A stretch of DNA of 64,000 nt from assembly GCA_002292815.1 (NCBI GenBank), contig DBBX01000019.1:62001-126000 (forward strand), in the 5' to 3' direction. The position numbers and the translations under genes are program-made. Source of the stretch: Thiotrichaceae bacterium UBA973. GTDB taxonomy: Bacteria > Pseudomonadota > Gammaproteobacteria > Eutrophobiales > Eutrophobiaceae. Below the pieces are notes generated by a model, which searched no databases, was not told the origin of the DNA, and saw nothing but the letters and a program-made list of their open reading frames with translations. Shown here piece by piece: positions 19,054 through 28,043 of this stretch. Each line of letters starts with the position of its first letter. Position 1 is the first letter of the stretch.

Positions 19054-19678
19054 GAAAGTTTTTTAATAACCTTAAGCCATCGTGTTGGCTTTTTTCAGGA
19101 TGAAATTGGGTTGCAAATAGATTATCTCTCGCAACAGCAGAGGTATAGCGACAGACATAGTCGGTAGTTCCTGCGATATCTGAATCAAGTTCCGGTTTTA
19201 CATAATAGCTGTGAACAAAATAAAATCGACTCCCATCCTCTATGCCTTCCCATAATGGATGCGTTTTTTCTTGTTTAACCTGATTCCAACCCATAGATGG
19301 GATCTTATAAGTATCGCCATTCTCATCGACTTGATTATCCGTAAAACGAATAACATTGCCGGGTAAAATACCCAGGCCGTTTACGCCACCATCTTCGTCA
19401 CTGTGTTCCATTAGCGATTGCAGGCCAAGGCAAATGCCAAGAAAAGGTTTATTTAGAATGCATTCTCGAATGACCTCATCCAGTTCTTGCTCTTTGAGAT
19501 GAGTCATACATTGACCAATCGCACCTTGACCCGGAAAGACGACTTTGTCGGCTTTCAGTATTTCATCGGGTCTATTACTGATAGTGATAGATTGATCGCT
19601 ATTAGCAACAGTTTCGAGTGCTTTTGCAACAGAACGTAGATTACTGCTGCCATAATCAAGGACAATGATCTTAGACAT
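19037..19678 (-). CDS. hisH: Imidazole glycerol phosphate synthase glutaminase subunit HisH
   Basis: A 213-residue class I glutamine amidotransferase. The catalytic triad is visible: Cys83 in GICLGLQSL, His193 and Glu195 in QFHPEKSQ. The N-terminus IIVLDYGSSNLRSV and the FPGQGA loop are typical. HisH feeds ammonia to HisF in histidine synthesis. It follows hisB by about 24 bp on the same strand. Its 3' end overlaps the convergent helicase gene by 17 bp, and hisA and hisF are not next to it, unlike the common hisBHAF order. Confidence 0.95.
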   Translation of the reverse strand: MSKIIVLDYGSSNLRSVAKALETVANSDQSITISNRPDEILKADKVVFPGQGAIGQCMTHLKEQELDEVIRECILNKPFLGICLGLQSLMEHSDEDGGVNGLGILPGNVIRFTDNQVDENGDTYKIPSMGWNQVKQEKTHPLWEGIEDGSRFYFVHSYYVKPELDSDIAGTTDYVCRYTSAVARDNLFATQFHPEKSQHDGLRLLKNFLNWQV

Positions 19679-19702
19679 GGTGCTTATGAGACAGGATAGT
19701 TT

Positions 19703-20296
19703 TTATAATGCGCCTTTGGTGGACGGTAATATACCCGCCATCCGAGGATCCTGCTCTACAGCTACCCGCAGTGCACGGCCAAAGGCCTTAAAGATCGTTT
19801 CGGCAATATGATGCGAGTTACGTCCACGAAGATTATCAATGTGTAATGTCATCATCGCATGATTGATAAAACCCTGAAAGAATTCAAATATCAAATCGAC
19901 ATCAAAATCACCGACGCGTGCGCGTGGATAGTTAGCATTATATTCAAGACCAGGCCGACCAGAACAATCGATCACTACGCGAGACAGGGCTTCATCGAGC
20001 GGCACATAGGCATGTGCATAGCGGCGTATGCCTTTTTTATCTGCGAGAGCTTTAGTAAATGCCTGGCCGAGAGTTATTCCCACATCTTCAACGGTGTGGT
20101 GTTCATCGATGTCGAGATCGCCATTGGCTTTAATGCTGATATCAAATAAGCCATGACGCGCGATCTGATCCACCATGTGTTCGAGAAAAGGAACACCAAT
20201 ATCGAGTTCGGACTTGCCCTCACCATCAAGATTTAAGGAAACTTCAATTTGAGTTTCTTTTGTGTCGCGTTTAACCGTCGCGGTACGATTATTCAT
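19703..20296 (-). CDS. hisB: Imidazoleglycerol-phosphate dehydratase
   Basis: A 197-residue monofunctional HisB (dehydratase only, without the N-terminal histidinol phosphatase of enterics). The metal-binding repeats HTVEDVGI and HHIAETIFKAFGRAL are intact, as are the GVPFLEHM and DCSGRPGL motifs. The frame stays open upstream to 20356, but an AGGTGGT site sits 6 bases before ATG 20296 and the extra 20 residues are not family-like, so the shorter start is chosen. It is divergent from hemF with 75 bp between starts. Confidence 0.95.
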   Translation of the reverse strand: MNNRTATVKRDTKETQIEVSLNLDGEGKSELDIGVPFLEHMVDQIARHGLFDISIKANGDLDIDEHHTVEDVGITLGQAFTKALADKKGIRRYAHAYVPLDEALSRVVIDCSGRPGLEYNANYPRARVGDFDVDLIFEFFQGFINHAMMTLHIDNLRGRNSHHIAETIFKAFGRALRVAVEQDPRMAGILPSTKGAL

Positions 20297-20302
20297 TGAA
20301 CT

Positions 20303-20309
20303 ACCACCT
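20303..20309 (-). promoter_or_regulatory. Shine-Dalgarno fixing the hisB start
   Basis: AGGTGGT on the minus strand lies 6 bases before ATG at 20294-20296. It decides between this start and an upstream in-frame ATG at 20356. Confidence 0.7.
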
Positions 20310-20371
20310 GAAAAAATTAGCGTGATAGGATAGCCCCCTAAAGACATTATTACCAATGAACGGATAGAAAA

Positions 20372-21283
20372 ATGATCGATATTGATAGCATTAAACGTTA
20401 TTTATATTCCCAGCAGGAGCGTATCTGCAATGCAATGATACAAATGGACAAGACCTTAGAGTTAAAAGAGGACAATTGGGATCGTGAAGGCGGCGGCGGC
20501 GGCCGCAGCCGTGTGATGCAAAGGGGTAAGGTTTTTGAGCAAGGTGGTATCAATTTTTCCCATGTCTACGGTGATAATTTACCTCCATCAGCAACCGCGC
20601 ATAGGCCCGAATTAGCAGGGCGATCATTTCAAGCGTTAGGAAATTCACTGGTGATCCACCCCTTAAACCCATATGTGCCGACCACGCATATGAATATACG
20701 GTTTTTTGTTGCCGAGAAAGAAGGCGAAGAACCCATTTGGTGGTTCGGTGGTGGTTTTGACCTGACACCATATTATGGTTTTGAAGAAGATGCTCAATAT
20801 TGGCACCAAAAGGCCAAAGCCGCTTGTGAGGGTTTTGGTGGCGATGATACTTACACTAAATACAAAAAATGGTGCGACGAATACTTCCATCTGAAACATC
20901 GCAATGAGCAAAGAGGTATTGGTGGCTTGTTTTACGATGACTTGAATGAATGGGGTTTTGAGTCCTGTTTTGAATTCATGCAGAGTGTTGGCGATCATTT
21001 TTTAAAGGCTTATCTTCCTATTGTGATTAAGCGTACGGATATTCCTTTTAATGAACGCGAACGCGACTTTCAACTTTATCGCCGTGGTCGTTATGTTGAA
21101 TTCAATCTGATTCATGATCGTGGAACTTTATTTGGCTTACAGTCAGGCGGTCGAACAGAATCGATCTTGATGTCTTTGCCGCCACTGGTGCGTTGGGAAT
21201 ACAATTGGCAACCTGCTCGCGGCACGCCTGAAGCGGAGCTTTATGATGTCTTTTTGAAACCAAAAGATTGGTTGAAGGCTTGA
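20372..21283 (+). CDS. hemF: Oxygen-dependent coproporphyrinogen III oxidase
   Basis: The 303-residue enzyme oxidatively decarboxylates coproporphyrinogen III to protoporphyrinogen IX using O2. Signature segments are NWDREGGGGGRSRVM, TAHRPELAG-like substrate loops, WWFGGGFDLTPYY and the C-terminal RGRYVEFNLIHDRGTLFGL with conserved Arg and Asp. Length matches E. coli HemF (299). Its presence indicates at least an aerobic or microaerobic lifestyle. It is divergent from hisB. Confidence 0.96.
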   Translation: MIDIDSIKRYLYSQQERICNAMIQMDKTLELKEDNWDREGGGGGRSRVMQRGKVFEQGGINFSHVYGDNLPPSATAHRPELAGRSFQALGNSLVIHPLNPYVPTTHMNIRFFVAEKEGEEPIWWFGGGFDLTPYYGFEEDAQYWHQKAKAACEGFGGDDTYTKYKKWCDEYFHLKHRNEQRGIGGLFYDDLNEWGFESCFEFMQSVGDHFLKAYLPIVIKRTDIPFNERERDFQLYRRGRYVEFNLIHDRGTLFGLQSGGRTESILMSLPPLVRWEYNWQPARGTPEAELYDVFLKPKDWLKA

Positions 21284-21461
21284 GAAACGAGCTCATTGGG
21301 TTAATAAGTTCGTTTACAGAGATTAATATATTTCTATCGTTACGCTTTTTTATGAATGCCGGTTTGGAGACAGTATAATTTAGGGAAAGAAAAAAATATC
21401 GGCGCAATGGTACTGGTAATTTGAATCCTAATAGCCTTATGCTTGATAAAGCAGGGACAAA

Positions 21462-21899
21462 TTAAGTCTTAAGCCAAAATGTTACTGGCCCATCATTGAC
21501 TAAACTTACCTGCATATTGGCACCAAAGATACCCGTCTCAACGCTTGTGAATTGCTGGCGTGCATAAGCGACTAGATACTCAAAGAGTTGTTTCCCCAAT
21601 TCAGGTGCTGCGGCATTAGAAAAGCCTGGTCTTAACCCTTTCTGTGTGTCGGCTGCCAGCGTAAATTGAGGGACTAATAACAAACCGCCATTAATGTCTT
21701 GCAGACTCAGGTTCATTTTGTCCTGATTATCAGCAAACACCCGGTAACAGATTAATTTATCAAATAAACGCTGAGCTTTTGTTTCGGAGTCAAGCTTTTC
21801 AACACCAATCAATACGATTAGCCCTGTATTGATGGAGGCGACGATATCACCCTCAATGGTGACGTTGGCTTGGGTAACGCGCTGTAGTAGTCCAATCAT
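21462..21899 (-). CDS. dtd: D-aminoacyl-tRNA deacylase
   Basis: The 145-residue proofreading enzyme removes D-amino acids, and glycine mischarged on tRNA-Ala. It begins MIGLLQRVTQANVTIEG. It carries the PQFTLAAD motif (S/P-Q-F-T-L) and the C-terminal NDGPVTFWL with the cross-subunit Gly-Pro, both diagnostic of Dtd. It lies 35 bases downstream of a small membrane-protein gene on the same strand. Confidence 0.95.
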   Translation of the reverse strand: MIGLLQRVTQANVTIEGDIVASINTGLIVLIGVEKLDSETKAQRLFDKLICYRVFADNQDKMNLSLQDINGGLLLVPQFTLAADTQKGLRPGFSNAAAPELGKQLFEYLVAYARQQFTSVETGIFGANMQVSLVNDGPVTFWLKT

Positions 21900-21934
21900 C
21901 TATGACTGGTCAAATGATGATCAGGCCACCAGCT

Positions 21935-22087
21935 TTAAATCACCTTGAGAAAATCGAGGATATTAACAGCAAAGATCGAAATAGCAGCAAGAAGCACAAC
22001 CCAATCCATGTTTCTGCGCGCGAGAAAGCCAGTAAAGTGCAAAATTAGAACAACTACCGACAAGATATAGACAATGTAAAAAAGCAT
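21935..22087 (-). CDS. Small 50-residue membrane protein, unknown
   Basis: A short open frame from ATG (22085-22087) to TAA with AAGGAA 6 bases upstream. The predicted protein has two hydrophobic segments (about 3-21 and 28-47) separated by ARRN, giving a helical-hairpin topology with the positive loop inside. It sits between rpiA and dtd on the same strand and may be cotranscribed with dtd. I do not recognise a family. The good ribosome site and coherent membrane pattern argue it is real. Confidence 0.55.
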   Translation of the reverse strand: MLFYIVYILSVVVLILHFTGFLARRNMDWVVLLAAISIFAVNILDFLKVI

Positions 22088-22200
22088 CTATGGATTCCTT
22101 CTAATATTTGAATGACATTGATTTTACTAGATCTATTCTAAGCTAAACCATACCCATTACGCCAACATTATGTATTAATTAAGCGGCAAGGTTCTCAAAT

Positions 22201-22854
22201 TCACTGGGTTTTAACACCATCATCACTTGCGATAAGCAAAATATCGGCAGGTCGATGTGCAAAAAGACCATTAGTTACCACGCCGACTAACTGGTTGAGA
22301 TTCTGCTCAAGTACAAGCGGGTTCTCAATTTTCATATTGTGCACATCGATAATGATATTGCCATTATCCGTGGTGAATCCATCACGTAATTTGGGTTGGC
22401 CGCCAAGTTTTGCTATCTGCCGAGCAACATAGCTTTGTGCCATGGGTATCACTTCTATAGGTAATGGAAATTTTCCTAATGTTGGCACCATCTTACTGTT
22501 GTCAACAATACAGACGAATTGCTTACTAGCCGCCGCGACTATCTTCTCTCTGGTTAATGCACCACCACCACCCTTGATTAAATGACGGTGTTTTGTGGCT
22601 TCGTCTGCGCCATCAATATAGACCGGAATTTCAATAACGCTGTTAAGCGCGAGCACCGGAATATTATGTTGCCTTAGTAATTTTTCGCTGGCATCCGAGC
22701 TGGAAACCGCACCCTCGATGCGGTGTTTTATTTTGGCAAGTTCCTCGATAAAAAAATTAACCGTACTGCCTGTTCCTACTCCGACAATTGTGTCGTCTTC
22801 AATATAAGTGATGGCCGCTTTTGCGACCTCTTTTTTCTTATCGTCTTGCGACAT
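22201..22854 (-). CDS. rpiA: Ribose-5-phosphate isomerase A
   Basis: A 217-residue enzyme interconverting ribulose-5-phosphate and ribose-5-phosphate in the pentose phosphate (and Calvin) pathways. GVGTGSTVNFFIEEL, the substrate loop SSSDASEKLL, DGADEATKHRHLIKGGGGAL and IVDNSKMV are all present. It is divergent from ilvA with 48 bp between the two starts, a pairing also seen in E. coli relatives and pseudomonads. Confidence 0.96.
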   Translation of the reverse strand: MSQDDKKKEVAKAAITYIEDDTIVGVGTGSTVNFFIEELAKIKHRIEGAVSSSDASEKLLRQHNIPVLALNSVIEIPVYIDGADEATKHRHLIKGGGGALTREKIVAAASKQFVCIVDNSKMVPTLGKFPLPIEVIPMAQSYVARQIAKLGGQPKLRDGFTTDNGNIIIDVHNMKIENPLVLEQNLNQLVGVVTNGLFAHRPADILLIASDDGVKTQ

Positions 22855-22902
22855 AGTTTGCTCCGCAGAAAAATATGTTTGTTGGTAAGTAAATGTTATC
22901 TT

Positions 22903-24429
22903 ATGAACATGTTTGATGAATACAATAATCTAATTGATGAAGCCAGTCGACGTATCTATGCCGTTGCCAAGCGGACCGATCTGGATCACGTGCCGCAACT
23001 GTCACTTCGGCATAAGAACAACATCTGGTTAAAGCGGGAGGATCAGCAGCCCGTATTCTCCTATAAGCTGCGTGGTGCCTATAATATGATCGCGTCATTG
23101 TCTGAAGAAGATCGTCAACGCGGGGTCATTACTGCCTCAGCTGGTAATCATGCTCAAGGCGTGGCCATGGCCACGGAAGGACTGAACATGAAAGCGATCA
23201 TCGTCATGCCAAAGACGACGCCTGATATCAAGGTTAATTCCGTCAAGCGCATGGGTGCTGATGTAATCTTGCTTGGTAATACTTACGATGATGCCAAGGA
23301 CTATGCGATCAAGATGTCGAATGAGAAAGACATGTGCTATGTTCCGCCATATGACCATCCGCTGATCATTGCCGGGCAAGCAACGGTAGGTGTTGAGCTA
23401 ATAGAGCAGCACCCCACTACGCCAGATATTATTTTTGTGCCAGTCGGCGGCGGCGGTTTGATTGCGGGAATCGCAGCCTATACTCAAGCGAATTATCCGG
23501 ATATAAAAATCATTGGCGTTGAACCCGATGAAGCACCCTGTATGCATCATGCTATAGAAGCCGGCGAACGTGTTGTCTTGGATAAAATCGGAATATTTGC
23601 CGATGGCGCTGCAGTTAAACAGGCGGGTGAGGAAAATTTTCGAATCACTAAAGAATTGGTCGATGAGATCTTATTAGTTAGCATCGATGAAATCTGCGCG
23701 TCAGTTAAAGACATATTTGAAGACACACGTTCAATCCCGGAACCTGCTGGCGCATTAGCACTTGCCGGTTTAAAACAGTATGTCGCCAGAGAAGGAATAG
23801 AGAATCAGGAATTGGTCGCTATCTTCAGCGGCGCCAATGTCAATTTTGATCGCCTGCGTCATATCGCAGAATTAACTGCCTTGGGTGAAAATAAAGAGGC
23901 CTTAATCTCAATAATGATCCCGGAGCGCCCCGGTAGCTTTCGACATCTCTGCCATGACCTTGGTCCGCGCCTTATCACCGAGTTTAATTATCGCTATGCC
24001 GATAATAAAGATGCCTATGTATTTGCTGGTGTTCAACTTAAGCAAGGCGTCGAAGAAAAGAATAAATTGATCAATCAACTCAAGGAAAAAGGCTACAACG
24101 TCGTTGATCTCAGTAACGATGACGTTGCCAAGATGCATATACGCCACATGGTTGGCGGTCATGCACCACAAGCCGATGATGAAGTCATCTATCGATTTGA
24201 ATTTCCTGAGCGATCCGGTGCCTTGCTACATTTCTTAACAGAAATGGGTGAACGCTGGAATATCAGTTTGTTTCATTATCGAAATCATGGTGCTGCCTAT
24301 GGTCGTGTACTGATGGGTTTTCAAGTCAAAGAAAATGAACATGAAGAGTTTCAAAAGTTTGTTGATAAGTTAGGGATTCCGTATTGGGATGAGAGTGATA
24401 ATCCTGCGTATCAGACTTTTTTGCGTTAA
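22903..24429 (+). CDS. ilvA: Threonine ammonia-lyase, biosynthetic
   Basis: A 508-residue PLP enzyme deaminating threonine to 2-oxobutanoate, the entry to isoleucine synthesis. The PLP lysine is Lys55 in FSYKLRGAY. The phosphate-binding glycine loop is VPVGGGGLIAGI. The C-terminal 180 residues carry two ACT-like regulatory domains (each beginning ISIMIPERPGSF- or YRFEFPERSGAL-like), so isoleucine feedback is expected. The frame extends back to 22723 across the rpiA start, but that part is not protein-like; ATG 22903 (or 22909) is used. Confidence 0.95.
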   Translation: MNMFDEYNNLIDEASRRIYAVAKRTDLDHVPQLSLRHKNNIWLKREDQQPVFSYKLRGAYNMIASLSEEDRQRGVITASAGNHAQGVAMATEGLNMKAIIVMPKTTPDIKVNSVKRMGADVILLGNTYDDAKDYAIKMSNEKDMCYVPPYDHPLIIAGQATVGVELIEQHPTTPDIIFVPVGGGGLIAGIAAYTQANYPDIKIIGVEPDEAPCMHHAIEAGERVVLDKIGIFADGAAVKQAGEENFRITKELVDEILLVSIDEICASVKDIFEDTRSIPEPAGALALAGLKQYVAREGIENQELVAIFSGANVNFDRLRHIAELTALGENKEALISIMIPERPGSFRHLCHDLGPRLITEFNYRYADNKDAYVFAGVQLKQGVEEKNKLINQLKEKGYNVVDLSNDDVAKMHIRHMVGGHAPQADDEVIYRFEFPERSGALLHFLTEMGERWNISLFHYRNHGAAYGRVLMGFQVKENEHEEFQKFVDKLGIPYWDESDNPAYQTFLR

Positions 24430-24448
24430 AAGGCTAGATGAAAAAGTT

Positions 24449-25051
24449 TTAATCGTTTTGCCGAAAACGATAAATCGCGATCTCGCCTAATAGATTAGGA
24501 AACAACTTCATTCCAAGACTACTTTGATGTTCATGATCAACTGTTGCGCGATTCAATATCTCAATGTTATTTGCAGCACATAAGTTTTCAAAATCGGTTA
24601 GCGTGCACAAATGAATGTTGGGTGTGTTGTACCATTCATAGGGTAATGTTTTTGATTTTGGCATATGTCCGGCTAATGCAAGTTGTATGCGGTTCTTCCA
24701 ATGGCCCATGTTAGGGAAGGTGACAATGGCTTCGCGGCCAACGCGTGTCATTTCTTTTAATAGTTTGTCTGGATAGCGAATCGCTTGTAGCGTTTGTGTC
24801 ATGATCACGTAATCAAACGTGTTTTTCTTGAATTCAGACAGGCCTTTATCCAGATCGGTCTGGATGACATCAACACCTTTATGAATACATTCCACAATAT
24901 TTTCTTCGTCTATCTCAAGGCCGTAACCTTTAACCTCTTGATGTTCTTGTAGGTGCTCCATTAATGTTCCGTCACCACAACCCAAGTCAAGTACGCGTGA
25001 ACCAGTTTTGATCCATTCAGCAATGAGAGACTGATCAGTCCTTAAGCTCAT
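24449..25051 (-). CDS. metW: Methionine biosynthesis protein MetW
   Basis: A 200-residue class I methyltransferase-like protein. The SAM motif LDLGCGDGTLMEHL lies near residue 21. VIMTQTLQAIRYPDKLLKEM and VTFPNMGHWKNR are MetW signatures. MetW functions with MetX, and in several proteobacteria is needed for full acyltransferase activity in methionine synthesis. The start overlaps the metX stop as ATGA (25048-25051). It converges on ilvA with only 19 bp between the two stops. Confidence 0.93.
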   Translation of the reverse strand: MSLRTDQSLIAEWIKTGSRVLDLGCGDGTLMEHLQEHQEVKGYGLEIDEENIVECIHKGVDVIQTDLDKGLSEFKKNTFDYVIMTQTLQAIRYPDKLLKEMTRVGREAIVTFPNMGHWKNRIQLALAGHMPKSKTLPYEWYNTPNIHLCTLTDFENLCAANNIEILNRATVDHEHQSSLGMKLFPNLLGEIAIYRFRQND

Positions 25052-26202
25052 GAGATTCCAAGTCCTTCTGCAATTCGGTCAAGCGCGGTGCTTAAAACTT
25101 GATGATAACGCGGTATAGGCATTAGGAAAGAATCGTGTCCTTGTTTTGATTGAATCTCGATATAACTGACGCACTTATCGGCATCAAGCAAGGCACTGAC
25201 GATCTCCTGTGAACGTTCGGGTGAAAAGCGCCAGTCACTGCTAAATGAGATAACCAGAAATTCTGCGGTAGCGGGTGCCATTGCTTTGGCTAAGCTACCC
25301 CCTGCATCACTAGCGGGATCAAAATAATCTAGCACCTTAGTTAATAGTAAATAACTGTTCGCGTCGAAACGACCAACAAACGCTCGGCCTTGATAACGTA
25401 AGTAACTTTCGATCTGGAATTCAGCTTCGTAACCAAACTTTATCTCGCCATCACGAAGTTCACGGCCAAATTTTTCATCAAGGGCATCATCTGATAAATA
25501 GGTTATATGCCCGAGCATTCTCGCCAGCATTAATCCAAGCTCAGGTTTATCATCTGTTTCATAATAATGCCCATCATTAAAATGACGATCAGATCTAATC
25601 GCCTGACGAGCGACTTCATTAAACGCGATGTTTTGCGTAGATAATTTAGGTGCTGCCGCAATGACGAAGGTATGCTTGAGTCGGTCTGGGTAGGCAATCG
25701 ACCATTCTAGACATTGCATACCGCCAAGACTGCCACCAACAATAACGGCCCAAACATCAATGCCAAGTTGGTCGGCGAGCATGGCTTGAGTTTTAACCCA
25801 GTCTTTTACCGTAACGAGAGGAAAGTCAGGACCATAGGGTTTGCCAGTATCGGAGTTTGTGGTCAGCGGTCCGGTTGAGCCACTGCAACCGCCAATATTA
25901 TTTGGGCTCACAACAAAGAAACGATTAGTATCTATAGCCTTGTTGGGTCCGATAGCGTTATCCCACCAACCCGGTTTTTTATCTTGCGGTGTGTGGTATC
26001 CAGCAACGTGATGATCACCGCTTAGTGCATGACAGATCAATATGGCATTAGAACGTTCTTTATTTAATTCACCATAGGTCTCATAAACAATATCAAAGCT
26101 ATGCAATTCACTGCCTGAGGCGAGCGCCAGCGTCTCGCTAAAATGCGCTGTCTTTGGTTCAACCAATCCGACATTATCAACAGGTCTTGTGCTTTCTTGC
26201 AT
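25048..26202 (-). CDS. metX: Homoserine O-acyltransferase MetX
   Basis: A 384-residue alpha/beta-hydrolase-fold enzyme that acylates homoserine in methionine synthesis. The nucleophile is Ser158 in VGGSLGGMQ; the Asp (SSDWRFSPE) and His (GHDSFL) of the triad are present, as is NNIGGCSGSTGP. It is called MetX by family. Many gammaproteobacterial MetX enzymes actually use succinyl-CoA, and I cannot settle acetyl versus succinyl from the sequence by eye. It is coupled to metW by ATGA. Confidence 0.92.
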   Translation of the reverse strand: MQESTRPVDNVGLVEPKTAHFSETLALASGSELHSFDIVYETYGELNKERSNAILICHALSGDHHVAGYHTPQDKKPGWWDNAIGPNKAIDTNRFFVVSPNNIGGCSGSTGPLTTNSDTGKPYGPDFPLVTVKDWVKTQAMLADQLGIDVWAVIVGGSLGGMQCLEWSIAYPDRLKHTFVIAAAPKLSTQNIAFNEVARQAIRSDRHFNDGHYYETDDKPELGLMLARMLGHITYLSDDALDEKFGRELRDGEIKFGYEAEFQIESYLRYQGRAFVGRFDANSYLLLTKVLDYFDPASDAGGSLAKAMAPATAEFLVISFSSDWRFSPERSQEIVSALLDADKCVSYIEIQSKQGHDSFLMPIPRYHQVLSTALDRIAEGLGIS

Positions 26203-26286
26203 GTGTATTATTTTTGATTAAGGTCCAATTGAACGTTCTTGAAAACAGATTACATAATAAAAGTGACATATTAGAACTAAATTTGA

Positions 26287-26583
26287 TCAGGTGCCATCTG
26301 ATAAACTATTAAAGCAGTCGGGTAGTTGAGTGGGTTGTTTGATTCTCATTTGCTTATCTCTATGTCTCAGGCCGCTAATTAGTTCTATGTCAGACTGTTT
26401 AACGCTGAATTCATTCGCCAGGTAATTAATGATGTGTCGATTAGCCTTGTTGTCGACTGGCGGCACATTGATTCTTAATTTTAGCCTGACACCATGTAAT
26501 TCCGTTATGGCATTCTCTTTTGCGCGAGTTTGAACATGAATGTTGAGCAGTAGATCTTTACCGCGCCATTCATAGAAGTTCAC
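26287..26583 (-). CDS. yggU: DUF167 family protein YggU
   Basis: A 98-residue DUF167 protein. The family pattern is clear: hydrophobic start, VQTRAKENAITELHG, LRINVPPVDNKANRHIINYLA, and the ISGLRHRDKQMRI end. The structure is known for E. coli YggU but not the function. It lies four bases after yggT in the yggS-proC-yggT-yggU series, a conserved gammaproteobacterial order that suggests a shared but unknown link. Confidence 0.9.
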   Translation of the reverse strand: MNFYEWRGKDLLLNIHVQTRAKENAITELHGVRLKLRINVPPVDNKANRHIINYLANEFSVKQSDIELISGLRHRDKQMRIKQPTQLPDCFNSLSDGT

Positions 26584-26587
26584 ACTG

Positions 26588-27169
26588 TTAATAGGACAAT
26601 TTTGCGCCCAAATCCATTAATGGTGAGACCAATAGTATGAGCATCAGCTGCAGAACAATAATGGCAATCATTGGCGAAAAATCAAATCCCCCCGCTGGTG
26701 GAATCAATCGGCGTGCCGGTTTTAAAATAGGCTCACTTAACTGATACATGATCACAGTAATCGGGTTATATGCGCCCGGATTCACCCAACTGATCACAAT
26801 TTGTATAATGATGATAAACATATGTACGTAGATGACGGTTTTTAATAAGTTGGCAACGATCAAGAAAAACAACCCCGGTGGTGCCGGGATATGACCATTG
26901 CTGACCAATGCGATCATAATTATTTCCAAGCCTTGTAGAAATAACAGCAGGATAATTGATGGCCAATCAACACCAAGGTAACCTGGGATAAATCGACGTA
27001 AGGGTTTTATTGGTGGATTAGTTATCTTGACCAGAAATTGAGATAGAGGATTATAAAAATCAGCACGAACCCTAGCCAACAAGTAGCGTAACAATACTGC
27101 CAGAATATAAAGACCAAAGACGATCTCTATTAGATAAAGAGCAGCCTGGGCAAAATAGTTACCACCCAT
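26588..27169 (-). CDS. yggT: YggT family membrane protein
   Basis: A 193-residue protein made of two YggT repeats, each with two membrane helices and the motif NP(L/I)...PI.(K/P).(R)R.IP: see FYNPLSQFLVKITNPPIKPLRRFIP and YNPITVIMYQLSEPILKPARRLIPP. YggT proteins are linked to osmotic stress in E. coli and to cell-division or thylakoid factors elsewhere. It lies two bases after proC, so it is cotranscribed with it. Confidence 0.92.
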   Translation of the reverse strand: MGGNYFAQAALYLIEIVFGLYILAVLLRYLLARVRADFYNPLSQFLVKITNPPIKPLRRFIPGYLGVDWPSIILLLFLQGLEIIMIALVSNGHIPAPPGLFFLIVANLLKTVIYVHMFIIIIQIVISWVNPGAYNPITVIMYQLSEPILKPARRLIPPAGGFDFSPMIAIIVLQLMLILLVSPLMDLGAKLSY

Positions 27170-27171
27170 AC

Positions 27172-27996
27172 TTATTCACTTAATAATTGTGATAATTCGA
27201 TAGAGCGTTGCTCGGCTGCGCTCATAGCTTCCTTTACCAATTCTTCCAGCTTACCCTGTTGAAATGTGTTCAAGGCTTGCTCTGTTGTACCGCCGGGAGA
27301 GGTCACTTGTTTTCGCAGCTCTGCCAGATCAGACGCAGACAATAATGCCATCTTGGCGGCACCCAGTGCCGTCTCTATGGTTAATAACCTTGCATGCTCA
27401 TTGCTTAGTCCCATCTCTGTTGCCGCCTTTTCCATTGCCTCCATAAAATAGAAGAAATACGCTGGGCCGCTGCCGGATAATGCCGTTACCGTATCCATCA
27501 GCTCTTCTTTATCCAGCCAGATCGCTGTTCCAACAGAACGCATCATGGCTTCAGCAGTATTCTTTTGTGTATCAGTCGTGTGCTCATTGGCAAATAAAGC
27601 GGCGGCACCGGCTTGGATCAAGGCGGGAGTGTTGGGCATAACCCGAATAATCGCAGTTGGCTCTTCTAGCCATTCTGCGAGGGAATGGAGTCTTACCCCG
27701 GCAGCGATAGAGATTAGCATCTTCGAGCTACCTTTCACTGCACTAGCAAGACTACTAACCACCTGATGCATCACCTGTGGTTTAACAGCGAGGACAATGA
27801 CATCAGCATTGGCTATAGCCTCTTCGTTATTCTCCAAAGTGATTATACCAAATAGTTGAGCTATATTTTGACGTTGCTCCGCATCAGGATCTGTCGCCAA
27901 TAGGCATTCTGTTTTTATGCCATTGTTAATTAGTCCACCGATCAGGCTGCGTGACATGTTGCCGCAGCCGATGAATGTTATGTTGCAATTTTCCAT
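27172..27996 (-). CDS. proC: Pyrroline-5-carboxylate reductase
   Basis: A 274-residue NAD(P)H-dependent enzyme making proline. The Rossmann start ITFIGCGNMSRSLIGGL, AVKPQVM, RVMPNTPALIQAGAAAL and the dimer motif TALSGSGPAYFFYFMEAM are all present, together with QVTSPGGTTEQAL near the C-terminus. It follows yggS by 47 bp and precedes yggT by 2 bp. Confidence 0.96.
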   Translation of the reverse strand: MENCNITFIGCGNMSRSLIGGLINNGIKTECLLATDPDAEQRQNIAQLFGIITLENNEEAIANADVIVLAVKPQVMHQVVSSLASAVKGSSKMLISIAAGVRLHSLAEWLEEPTAIIRVMPNTPALIQAGAAALFANEHTTDTQKNTAEAMMRSVGTAIWLDKEELMDTVTALSGSGPAYFFYFMEAMEKAATEMGLSNEHARLLTIETALGAAKMALLSASDLAELRKQVTSPGGTTEQALNTFQQGKLEELVKEAMSAAEQRSIELSQLLSE

Positions 27997-28043
27997 TTTT
28001 AACTAAATTAGTTTTATGTTTTGATTTTTATTATGCCAGTTTA

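Noticed and set aside
22723..22902. Upstream in-frame extension of ilvA
   Set aside because: It overlaps the divergent rpiA start, is not protein-like, and the IlvA family begins near ATG 22903.
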